From: Bacteroidales bacterium
GTDB taxonomy: Bacteria; Bacteroidota; Bacteroidia; Bacteroidales; UBA932
NCBI GenBank assembly: GCA_017476575.1
Contig: JAFUZO010000073.1
Span: 1-53,811, forward strand
Length of the DNA: 53,811 nt
Reading direction: 5' to 3'
A program made the translations under genes and the position numbers. Below the pieces are notes generated by a model. It did not search any database. It worked only from the letters and a program-made list of their open reading frames with translations, and was not told where the DNA came from. How positions within the stretch are numbered: position 1 is the stretch's first letter; the number at the start of each line of letters is the position of its first letter. Positions 9,871-16,921 of this stretch are shown one piece after another.

Positions 9871-9876
9871 TCTTTG
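9869..9876 (+). promoter_or_regulatory. -7 element of argR operon promoter (TATCTTTG)
   Basis: TATCTTTG is a perfect TAnnTTTG match 27 bases before the argR start codon. No convincing TTG -33 element is seen at 19-21 bases, which would fit a weak or regulated promoter. Confidence 0.7.
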
Positions 9877-9903
9877 CATCGTAAAGAATAAATATACGAA
9901 AAT

Positions 9904-10368
9904 ATGCAGAAAACCAATATCCGCCAACAGACCATCCTCGACATCCTCAAGGCGGGTCCGGTCTACAGCCAGGACGAGCTCTCGCAGCGCCTGCAGGAAA
10001 CCGGCATCCAGACGACCCAGGCTACGCTCTCCCGCGACCTCAAGGCGTTGAAGATATCCAAGGTCCCGGGCGAAGGCTATGTCCTCCCCGCCCCGCACGC
10101 CGTCCAGCCGCCGGCCGCAGACCTCCCCGGCGGGGTCGTCAGTATCGAGTTCTCCGGGACGCTGGCCGTCATCAAGACCCAGCCGGGCTTCGCCAACGCC
10201 ATCGCCTTCCTCATCGACCACCGGGCGGTCCAGCCCGTCATCGGCACCGTCGCCGGGGACGATACGGTCCTCGCCGTCCTCCGCACCGGTGTGACCCCCG
10301 GGCAGGCTCTGGAGGCCCTCTCCACCATCATCCCCGATATCAAACAAAGACAGAAATATGGCATCTAA
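9904..10368 (+). CDS. argR: Arginine repressor
   Basis: This 154-residue ArgR/AhrC-family regulator has an N-terminal winged helix (about 1-70; YSQDELSQRLQETGIQTTQATLSRDLKAL) and a C-terminal hexamerisation and arginine-binding domain (about 85-150) with the family's GTVAGDDTVLAVLR segment. It is expected to sense arginine and repress both divergent operons, including itself. It overlaps argG by 11 bases, so it is co-transcribed with the genes it controls. Confidence 0.95.
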   Translation: MQKTNIRQQTILDILKAGPVYSQDELSQRLQETGIQTTQATLSRDLKALKISKVPGEGYVLPAPHAVQPPAADLPGGVVSIEFSGTLAVIKTQPGFANAIAFLIDHRAVQPVIGTVAGDDTVLAVLRTGVTPGQALEALSTIIPDIKQRQKYGI

Positions 10369-11557
10369 ACGCATCGTCGTCGCTTACAGCGGCGGATTGG
10401 ACACTTCCTTCAACATCATGTACCTCACCCGTGAACTGGGCTACGAAGTCTACGCAGCCTGCGCGGACACCGGCGGATTCTCTCCTGAGCAGCTGCGCCG
10501 CAACGAGGAGAACGCCTACAAGCTCGGCGCCGTCAGTTACGTCACCCTGGACGTGAAGGACGAATATTACGCCCGCAGCCTCCGGTACATGGTCTTCGGC
10601 AACGTCCTCCGCGGCGGCACCTACCCCATCTCGGTCTCGTCGGAACGCATCTTCCAGGCCATCGCCATCGCCCGGTATGCCCGGGAGGTCGGCGCGTCCG
10701 CCATCGCCCACGGCTCCACCGGTGCGGGCAACGACCAGGTCCGCTTCGACATGACCTTCCAGGTGATGTGCCCCGAGATGGAGATCGTCACCCTCACCCG
10801 CGACAAGGCCCTTTCCCGCCAGGAAGAGGTGGACTACCTCAACGCCCATGGCTTCCCGGCCGATTTCGCAAAACTGAAATATTCCTACAATGTCGGCCTC
10901 TGGGGTACGTCCATCTGCGGCGGCGAACTGCTCGATTCCGCCCAGGGGCTGCCCGAGGAAGCCTACCTCAAGCCGCTCACGAAGACCGGCCACGAGACGG
11001 TGCGCCTCGGCTTCGAGAAGGGCGAACTGGTCAGCGTGGACGGGAAGGCCTACGGGCATGTGGCCGCCATCCAGGCGCTGGAGACCCGTGTGGACGGCTA
11101 TGGACTCGGCCGCGACATCCATGTCGGCGACACCATCATCGGCATCAAGGGCCGGGTCGGCTTCGAGGCCGCCGCCCCGATGCTCATCATCGCCGCCCAC
11201 AAGTACCTGGAGAAATACACCCTGTCCAAGTGGCAGCAGTACTGGAAGGACCAGGTCGGCACCTGGTACGGCATGTTCCTCCACGAAAGCCAGTACCTGG
11301 AACCGGTCATGCGGGACATCGAGGCCATGCTGGAATCGTCGCAGCGCCATGTCACCGGCACCGTCATCGCCGAAATCGGCCCCAAGCACTTCGAGATGGT
11401 GGGCGTCGAATCGGCCGAAGACCTCGTCAAGACGAAGTTCGGCGAGTACGGCGAGATGCAGAAGGGCTGGACAGCCGAGGACGCCAAGGGCTTCATCAAG
11501 GTCCTGTCCACCCCGCTGCGGGTCTACTACAACCGCCACGAGGACGAGGCCCTATGA
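10358..11557 (+). CDS. argG: Argininosuccinate synthase
   Basis: This 399-residue protein condenses citrulline and aspartate at the expense of ATP. The N-type ATP pyrophosphatase P-loop reads AYSGGLDTS (9-17), and the substrate-binding segment AHGSTGAGNDQVRF is intact. In this family the C-terminal helix (here WYGMFLHESQYLEP and onward) builds the tetramer. The start codon lies inside the argR 3' end and the stop overlaps argE' by ATGA. Confidence 0.96.
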   Translation: MASKRIVVAYSGGLDTSFNIMYLTRELGYEVYAACADTGGFSPEQLRRNEENAYKLGAVSYVTLDVKDEYYARSLRYMVFGNVLRGGTYPISVSSERIFQAIAIARYAREVGASAIAHGSTGAGNDQVRFDMTFQVMCPEMEIVTLTRDKALSRQEEVDYLNAHGFPADFAKLKYSYNVGLWGTSICGGELLDSAQGLPEEAYLKPLTKTGHETVRLGFEKGELVSVDGKAYGHVAAIQALETRVDGYGLGRDIHVGDTIIGIKGRVGFEAAAPMLIIAAHKYLEKYTLSKWQQYWKDQVGTWYGMFLHESQYLEPVMRDIEAMLESSQRHVTGTVIAEIGPKHFEMVGVESAEDLVKTKFGEYGEMQKGWTAEDAKGFIKVLSTPLRVYYNRHEDEAL

Positions 11558-12540
11558 CGGACCTTCTCGCCCGGATGATCGCCATCCCGTCGCCGAGCCG
11601 GGAGGAGGCGGCCGTCGCCGACTTCCTGGAAGGGTGGCTCGCGGCGGAGGGCCTCGCCCCGCACCGGCACGGCAACAACCTCTGGTGCGTGCGCGGGAGC
11701 GGTCCCGTCGTGCTGCTGGACGCCCACATCGACACGGTGCGCCCGGCCTCGGGATGGACCCGGGACCCGTTCACGCCGATGGTCGAGGACGGACGGCTCT
11801 ACGGCCTCGGGGCCAACGACGACGGCGGTTCCGTGGTCACGCTCATCGAGGCGTTCCGGTGGCTGGAAAACCCCGCGTGCACCTTCGTCCTGTCGCTGTC
11901 CGCCGAAGAGGAGGTCAGCGGCCGGGGCGGCCTGGAAAGCGTCCTGCCGGTCATCGAGGCCGCGGTCGGGCCCATCCGCTTCGGACTCATGGGCGAACCG
12001 ACCGGGATGCAGATGGCCGTGTCGGAACGGGGGCTCATGGTCCTCGACTGCACGGCGCACGGGCGGGCGGGCCATGCGGCGCGCGGCGAGGGGGTCAACG
12101 CCATCTACGAGGCTCTGCCGGACATCCTCTGGTTCCGGGACCACGGCATGAACGTGACCCAGGTCGAGGCGGGGACGCAGCACAACGTCATCCCGGACCG
12201 GTGCCGCTTCGTCGTGGACGTGCGCACCAGCGGGTCCAACGCCGCCCTCCTGGAGGAGATCCGGGCCGCGGTCCGGTGCGACGTGGCCGCCCGCTCGACG
12301 CGGCTCAACGGCTCGTCCATCAGGGAGGACCATCCCTTCGTCCGCCGCGGGAAGGCGCTGGGCCTCGGCACCTTCGCCTCCCCGACCCTCTCCAACCAGG
12401 CCCTGTGCCCCTTCCCGACCGTGAAAATCGGCCCCGGCGACTCCGCCCGTTCCCATACCGCCGACGAATACATCCGCCTCGACGAACTGTCCGGCGCCGT
12501 GGACCTCTATCTCCAACTCCTTGACGGCTTCACCCTATGA
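11554..12540 (+). CDS. argE': M20-family N-acylornithine/acylcitrulline deacylase
   Basis: This 328-residue M20 zinc peptidase-fold deacylase removes the acyl group from the ornithine or citrulline intermediate. With a transcarbamylase that acts on acylornithine, the expected substrate is N-succinylcitrulline. Metal ligands are visible: His58 and Asp60 in LLDAHIDTVRP, the bridging Asp near 89-90 in GANDDGG, and the catalytic Glu pair in LSAEEE (about 116-120). The lid domain follows (GRAGHAARGEG) and the final metal His lies near the SARSHTADE segment. The start was chosen at the ATGA overlap with argG. The gene also overlaps argH by ATGA. Confidence 0.9.
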   Translation: MTDLLARMIAIPSPSREEAAVADFLEGWLAAEGLAPHRHGNNLWCVRGSGPVVLLDAHIDTVRPASGWTRDPFTPMVEDGRLYGLGANDDGGSVVTLIEAFRWLENPACTFVLSLSAEEEVSGRGGLESVLPVIEAAVGPIRFGLMGEPTGMQMAVSERGLMVLDCTAHGRAGHAARGEGVNAIYEALPDILWFRDHGMNVTQVEAGTQHNVIPDRCRFVVDVRTSGSNAALLEEIRAAVRCDVAARSTRLNGSSIREDHPFVRRGKALGLGTFASPTLSNQALCPFPTVKIGPGDSARSHTADEYIRLDELSGAVDLYLQLLDGFTL

Positions 12541-13868
12541 AACTCTGGAACAAAGGCTTTGACAACGACGCGCGCATCGACGCCTTCACGGTCGGAAAGG
12601 ACCGCGAACTTGACCTCCAGCTCGCCCCGTACGACATCCTCGGGACGATGGCGCATATCACCATGCTCGCCGGGACCGGGTTGCTCCCCCCGGAGGACCT
12701 GCCCCCGCTGCTGGGCGAACTGCGGAAACTCCACGCCGACGCCGTGGAAGGGCGTTTCCGCATCGAGGACGACGTGGAGGACGTCCATTCCCAGGTGGAA
12801 CTGGAACTGACCCGGCGGCTCGGCGACCTCGGCAAGAAGGTCCATACCGGGCGGTCGCGGAACGACCAGGTGGCCGTAGACGTGAAACTGTTCACGCGGG
12901 CCCGCCTCGAACGCTCCGTCGGCAAGGTCCAGACACTGTTCACCCTCCTGCAGGAGAAGTCGGAGGCGTACCGCGACGTGCTCATGCCGGGCTACACCCA
13001 CCTCCAGGTGGCCATGCCGTCCTCCTTCGGGCTCTGGTTCGGGGCCTATGCGGAAAGCCTCTCGGACGACCTGGTGATGCTCAAGGCGGCCTGGGACGTG
13101 AACGACCTCAACCCGCTCGGATCCGCCGCGGGTTATGGCTCGTCCGCCCCGCTCGACCGGCGCCGCACGACGGCGCTCCTGGGCTTCGCCGATCTCGACT
13201 ACAACGCCGTCTACGCCCAGATGAGCCGGGGCAAGACGGAGCGGATGGTCGCCCTGGCGTACTCGTCCCTCGCCGAGACCGTCGGGCGGCTGGCCATGGA
13301 CGGCTGCCTGTTCACGAGCCAGAATTTCGGCTTCCTGCACCTCCCCGACGCCTTCACGACGGGCTCCAGCATCATGCCGCAGAAGAAGAACCCGGACGTG
13401 TTCGAACTGGTCCGGGCCCATTGCAACCGCATCCAGGGCATCCCGGCCACCCTCCGGCACATCACCGGCAACCTGCCGTCGGGCTATTTCCGCGACATGC
13501 AACTGCTCAAGGAGGTCTATCTGCCCCTCTTCGACGAGATGGACGACTGCCTGGACATCCTCGCCTTCGCCCTGCCGGGCATCGAGGTCACCCGGGACCT
13601 GATGGACGCGCCGCTCTACGCCCAGGCCTTCTGCGTGGAGGAAGTCAACCGCCTCGTCGCCGCGGGCATCCCCTTCCGCGACGCCTACCGCCAGGTCGGG
13701 GCCGCCGTCCAGGCAGGCACCTTCCACTTCGACGGCACCCTCCACCACACCCACGAGGGCTCCCTCGGCAACCTCTGCACGGCCGAAATCCGCGCCAAGT
13801 TCGACCGCACCCTCGCCACCTTCCCCTTCTCCCGCGTCCATGACGCCCTCGCCGCCCTGCTCGCCTGA
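12537..13868 (+). CDS. argH: Argininosuccinate lyase
   Basis: This 443-residue fumarase/aspartase-superfamily protein splits argininosuccinate into arginine and fumarate. The three conserved regions are present: TGRSRNDQVA (about 104-113), the helix with PGYTHLQVAMPSSFG (about 151-165) and the signature loop GSSIMPQKKNPD (276-287) carrying the catalytic Ser. It is the last gene of the rightward operon. A 115-bp REP-like repeat starts 21 bases after its stop codon, and no U-tract terminator is seen. Confidence 0.96.
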   Translation: MKLWNKGFDNDARIDAFTVGKDRELDLQLAPYDILGTMAHITMLAGTGLLPPEDLPPLLGELRKLHADAVEGRFRIEDDVEDVHSQVELELTRRLGDLGKKVHTGRSRNDQVAVDVKLFTRARLERSVGKVQTLFTLLQEKSEAYRDVLMPGYTHLQVAMPSSFGLWFGAYAESLSDDLVMLKAAWDVNDLNPLGSAAGYGSSAPLDRRRTTALLGFADLDYNAVYAQMSRGKTERMVALAYSSLAETVGRLAMDGCLFTSQNFGFLHLPDAFTTGSSIMPQKKNPDVFELVRAHCNRIQGIPATLRHITGNLPSGYFRDMQLLKEVYLPLFDEMDDCLDILAFALPGIEVTRDLMDAPLYAQAFCVEEVNRLVAAGIPFRDAYRQVGAAVQAGTFHFDGTLHHTHEGSLGNLCTAEIRAKFDRTLATFPFSRVHDALAALLA

Positions 13869-13889
13869 CCGGCCGTCCGATGTCCCCGC

Positions 13890-14004
13890 CGGCGGGAAAG
13901 GTCTCCTTCCATGCCGGGGACCTTTCCCATCGATAAGGCCGCTGAATGCCGTCAGGGCAACATCTGATGGGCAAGGTCCCCCACCTCAAATGAGACCTTT
14001 CCCG
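13890..14004. repeat. REP-like 115-bp repeat, copy A
   Basis: This block aligns without gaps to 16751-16865 with 9 mismatches in 115 bases, in the same orientation. It contains a hairpin with arms GGGAAAGGTCTCC and GGGGACCTTTCCC (one mismatch) around TTCCATGCC. A second palindrome uses the same arm words (GGGCAAGGTC and GACCTTTCCC) at its 3' end. It sits directly after argH and just before the end of the convergent exported-protein gene. A RAYT gene lies between the two copies. Confidence 0.9.
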
Positions 14005-14007
14005 TAT

Positions 14008-15476
14008 TTATTCAATCTCTGAGATCCAAATGCCGCTGGGCTCGAAGCGTACGGAGACCGGCATCTCCGTCCCCTCCCATTCCAGCGTCACCCGATCGTG
14101 GCGTTCTGAATTCACAGAACGATAACCATGATCAGACTTGACGGGGACGGACTTTCCACCGGCATACTCAACGATGGCCTGATCATCCCAGACCAAACCC
14201 TTCCGGTCACGAATTTCCATCATGGTCCGACCTTTCTTCTGCCGGATTCTCTCAACAACCAAATCCAGGGAATTTGTTTTCCAGGCATATCTCACTCCCT
14301 GACGCCTCCATCCCGTCTCCATGGCGGCATCCATTTCCTCAGACACGTCTGTCACCACTTCGGGCTGTCCCTTGATGTTCCAAAGGACCGGGACTTCCGC
14401 ATCTTCCAGCGACAAGACCAACAGGAGGAAAGGAGCGTCTGCATATTCTGCCTTGACCATGAAAGAACCGGCGATACATTCTCCGGGCTGGATTGTATTC
14501 TTCTTGATATATCCTTTGTCAATAATCGCCCTGTCTTGCTTCCACGAATCAGCCAGGCCGGCATACATCAGGTCCGGAAGGGCAGAAGGACGATGGTACG
14601 TCGTCGTCGAATACGAATAATTCCCGGAATGATAAGTCGTTGTACTCGCCGTTCCGATGGAGGAGAGACCGGCAGCGACACCGACGGCAACGGACTGCCA
14701 CATCTGCGAGGTCTCCACCCTGTTCTTGTATTCCTCATAGGTCAAAACCCGCAATGGCTTGATCTGCAAGGCATCCGAAAGGTCGGCGATATAATAGGCC
14801 GCCGTCGTTTTGACCGGGTCCAGCAAGACAGGTGTGTACCGATGGTTGTCCAGCATGATACTGACCTGGTAATAATGGCCATACTCCGATGACCGCCTGA
14901 CATTCAGGCTGACAACAAGTCCGTTGGCCTCGATGGTTCCCCACTGCTCTCCGTCCTGCCACGTGACCAGTGCATCGCTGAAACGGCCCGTCACCTCGAC
15001 AGGCTTGTCAGAATCAAGGTAATACCGCCCGTAGCGGCCATCCCCATTGGCCCTGAAATACCAAGGGAGAGCCAGGTTCCCCTGCACATATTCCTTCTGG
15101 ATAAAGTCATCGGACCCGGGAAGCGTTTCCATATAAGTTCCCTCATATTGCCCATCCTTGACCGCTGGACCTGCCCTGATGGAGTGTAGAAGATACACTC
15201 CCTCTCATAGACTGCGGTGTTGCAATCGGTCGTATCCATCGCCATGAGATGGCCATCGGCCTTCAATGCTCCCGTCAAATAGAAGTCACGGAAATGAACC
15301 GGAGGCTCCTGCGAACAGAGGAGGACCCGGCGGAAATCGGCGAAATCCGCCGGGACCTGCCGTCCGGCCTTGTCATAGAAATAGGTTTCCGTATCCTGGG
15401 CAGACAAAACGGAAACCGGGAAGAGGCCGGAAAAAAATACGGCCCACACACAAAGTGAACATCTGTCAAGTTTCAT
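14008..15476 (-). pseudogene. Exported protein of unknown function, frameshifted
   Basis: Two overlapping reading frames form one gene. The first begins at 15476 with a clear signal peptide (MKLDRCSLCVWAVFFSGLFPVSVLSAQD) and reads to IFYTPSGQV. The second carries on from KDGQYEGTYMETLPG to a normal stop at 14008. The span is 1469 bases, one short of 490 codons, so a single base is missing near 15150-15175. The N-terminal part has Y-x-x-G / G-x-Y patterns like MORN/YwqK-type repeats. The middle is Ser/Thr/Tyr-rich (STTTYHSGNYSYSTTTYH). No family was recognised with confidence. The region is visibly AT-richer than the arg genes, suggesting acquisition together with the adjoining RAYT island. 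Sequencing error cannot be excluded. Confidence 0.7.
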
Positions 15477-15488
15477 CCTATCTCTGAA

Positions 15489-15713
15489 TCAATGATGGTC
15501 GATGGTGCCGAGACGGCCTTTCCGGACAACCAGGTGGTCATTCTCATAGGGGTGCTCCTCGGAAAGGCCCTTGGTGCGGAAGGTCTGGTATTTGATGGTC
15601 AACAAAGGTCGGATGCGGCCGTCATCGTACATGGCAGCCACACTTCCATAATAGAAGTGTTCGTGGGTCTGTTTCAACTCCACGTGGATAATCGTCCTGT
15701 TATGTCGCAGCAT
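15489..15713 (-). CDS. Small protein of unknown function (74 aa)
   Basis: A 74-residue frame, MLRHNRTIIHVELKQTHEHF then YYGSVAAMYDD and a basic tail ending in RKGRLGTIDHH. The HVELKQTHEHFYYGS segment resembles short Bacteroidota proteins of the form VELKETGEHYYFGS that I recall only vaguely; no function is known to me. A strong promoter at 15722-15753 supports expression and fixes the start at 15713, because an upstream in-frame ATG would lie before the start site. The stop lies 12 bases ahead of the frameshifted exported gene, so the two may share a transcript. It is divergent from the RAYT. Confidence 0.55.
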   Translation of the reverse strand: MLRHNRTIIHVELKQTHEHFYYGSVAAMYDDGRIRPLLTIKYQTFRTKGLSEEHPYENDHLVVRKGRLGTIDHH

Positions 15714-15721
15714 GGGTGGGT

Positions 15722-15753
15722 CAAAAATACGACCTTTCAACGGATTTTACAAA
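15722..15753 (-). promoter_or_regulatory. Promoter of the small-protein / exported-protein unit
   Basis: On the minus strand TTTG (15750-15753) is followed 20 bases later by TATTTTTG (15722-15729), a full match to the phylum consensus, 8 bases before the start codon at 15713. Confidence 0.75.
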
Positions 15754-15768
15754 TTTGTTGAATTCTTC

Positions 15769-15798
15769 TTGCCGGAAATCAACAAATAACTATATTTG
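15769..15798 (+). promoter_or_regulatory. Promoter of the RAYT gene
   Basis: TTG (15769-15771), 19 bases, then TATATTTG (15791-15798), 15 bases before the RAYT start codon. Confidence 0.7.
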
Positions 15799-15813
15799 TA
15801 GAAACGAATTGCT

Positions 15814-16740
15814 ATGAGGAGGATTGTCTGCCGGGAACTGCCGGATGGAAGCATCCGGAATGTCCAACCGTTCCACATCAGCCTGGAAGGACTCGAAAAA
15901 GCCATCCTGTGCCGGGATGACACAGACTACGATGCGATGGTCAAGGTGCTCTGTGTCAGCGCACGGCGGAAGAATGTCATCCTCGTCATCTACGCAGTCG
16001 TCTCCAACCACTGCCACGCCGCCGTCCTGGCCGCCAGCCAGAAGGAGGCGGACGCCTATGGACAGGATGTGAAGAAGGTCTATTCCATGTGGTTCAATCG
16101 TCGCCATGGCGGAAAAGGGATCCTGCAGAAAGTAGACATCAAGGCCCTCTGCCTGGACAGCGACTGGTATGTCCGGAATGCCCTGGCCTATATTCCCCGG
16201 AATGCCCTGGACAATGGGTGCAACATCAACGAATACCGATGGTCGGGCTACCGGGCCATGTTCTGCAGGCAGGACGGGCAGGGCCGGAAGGTCGCGTCCC
16301 TTTCGAAACGGGAAAGGATCGCCCTGCTCCACACAGGGGACCGGCTGGACGATGTCGCCTGGCGGATCGATGGGGACGGCTGCCTGATTCCCTCCAGCAT
16401 CTGTGACCATACCTACCTGGAACAGGCCTTCGAGAACGACCAGGCCTTTTTCTTGAAAGTCATCGGGAACCAGAACGTGGCGGAGATGCAGCACAAATTG
16501 GTCGAGGGGCCCCGGAGGATGCAGCCGGACAGCGACTATTACAAGACGGTCGAGGAAATCAGCCTCCGGTGGTTCCAGACACCCGTCTCTGACTTGTCGC
16601 TGGAACGGAAGATCAGACTGGTCCCCTACCTGTACCGGACCACCCGGACAACGGTGCCCCAACTGGCCCGCATCCTGGGCCTCGATCGCGCCCGCCTCGC
16701 CGCCATCCTGGGCAAGGCGGACCCCGGCGCCATGGCCTGA
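15814..16740 (+). CDS. RAYT: REP-associated HUH/Y1 transposase
   Basis: This 308-residue Y1_Tnp (IS200-like, TnpA_REP) protein nicks and joins single-stranded DNA at REP hairpins. The HUH metal-binding motif is His66-Cys67-His68 in VSNHCHAAVL. The nucleophile is probably Tyr126 in NALAYIPRNAL, the position of the Tyr in the family's RYIHLNP motif, followed by YRWSGYRAM (counterpart of YPWSSYRAY). The C-terminal part (about 200-300) ends in a helix-turn-helix-like stretch (TTVPQLARILGLDRARLAAIL), as in many Bacteroidota members. It appears catalytically complete. Two copies of a hairpin-forming repeat flank its island; one begins 10 bases after its stop. It has no transposon ends of its own, which fits a domesticated REP-mobilising enzyme better than an IS. 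Confidence 0.85.
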   Translation: MRRIVCRELPDGSIRNVQPFHISLEGLEKAILCRDDTDYDAMVKVLCVSARRKNVILVIYAVVSNHCHAAVLAASQKEADAYGQDVKKVYSMWFNRRHGGKGILQKVDIKALCLDSDWYVRNALAYIPRNALDNGCNINEYRWSGYRAMFCRQDGQGRKVASLSKRERIALLHTGDRLDDVAWRIDGDGCLIPSSICDHTYLEQAFENDQAFFLKVIGNQNVAEMQHKLVEGPRRMQPDSDYYKTVEEISLRWFQTPVSDLSLERKIRLVPYLYRTTRTTVPQLARILGLDRARLAAILGKADPGAMA

Positions 16741-16750
16741 CCGCCGTTCC

Positions 16751-16865
16751 CGGCGGGAAAGGTCTCCTTCCATGCCGGAGACCTTTCCCACCGATAATGC
16801 CGTCGAATGCCGTCAGGGCAACATCCGATGGGAAAGGTCCCCCACCTCAAACGAGACCTTGCCCG
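16751..16865. repeat. REP-like 115-bp repeat, copy B
   Basis: Copy B has a perfect 13-bp stem (GGGAAAGGTCTCC / GGAGACCTTTCCC, 9-base loop TTCCATGCC). It is followed by GCCGTCGAATGCCGTC and a second palindrome GGGAAAGGTC...GACCTTGCCC. It lies between the RAYT stop and the promoter of the OPT transporter gene, in the same orientation as copy A. Confidence 0.9.
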
Positions 16866-16896
16866 CGGAAAGGAGGGATTTTTCAGAAATTATCGG

Positions 16897-16904
16897 TATC
16901 TTTG
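16897..16904 (+). promoter_or_regulatory. -7 element of the OPT-pepT operon (TATCTTTG)
   Basis: A perfect TAnnTTTG match 17 bases before the start codon at 16922. No clear -33 element is seen. Confidence 0.65.
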
Positions 16905-16921
16905 TGGAAATATGCAGTAGT

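Noticed and set aside
13890..16865. Composite transposon or IS bounded by the 115-bp repeats
   Set aside because: The repeats are direct and hairpin-rich, with no terminal inverted repeats or target-site duplication seen; REP/RAYT fits better.
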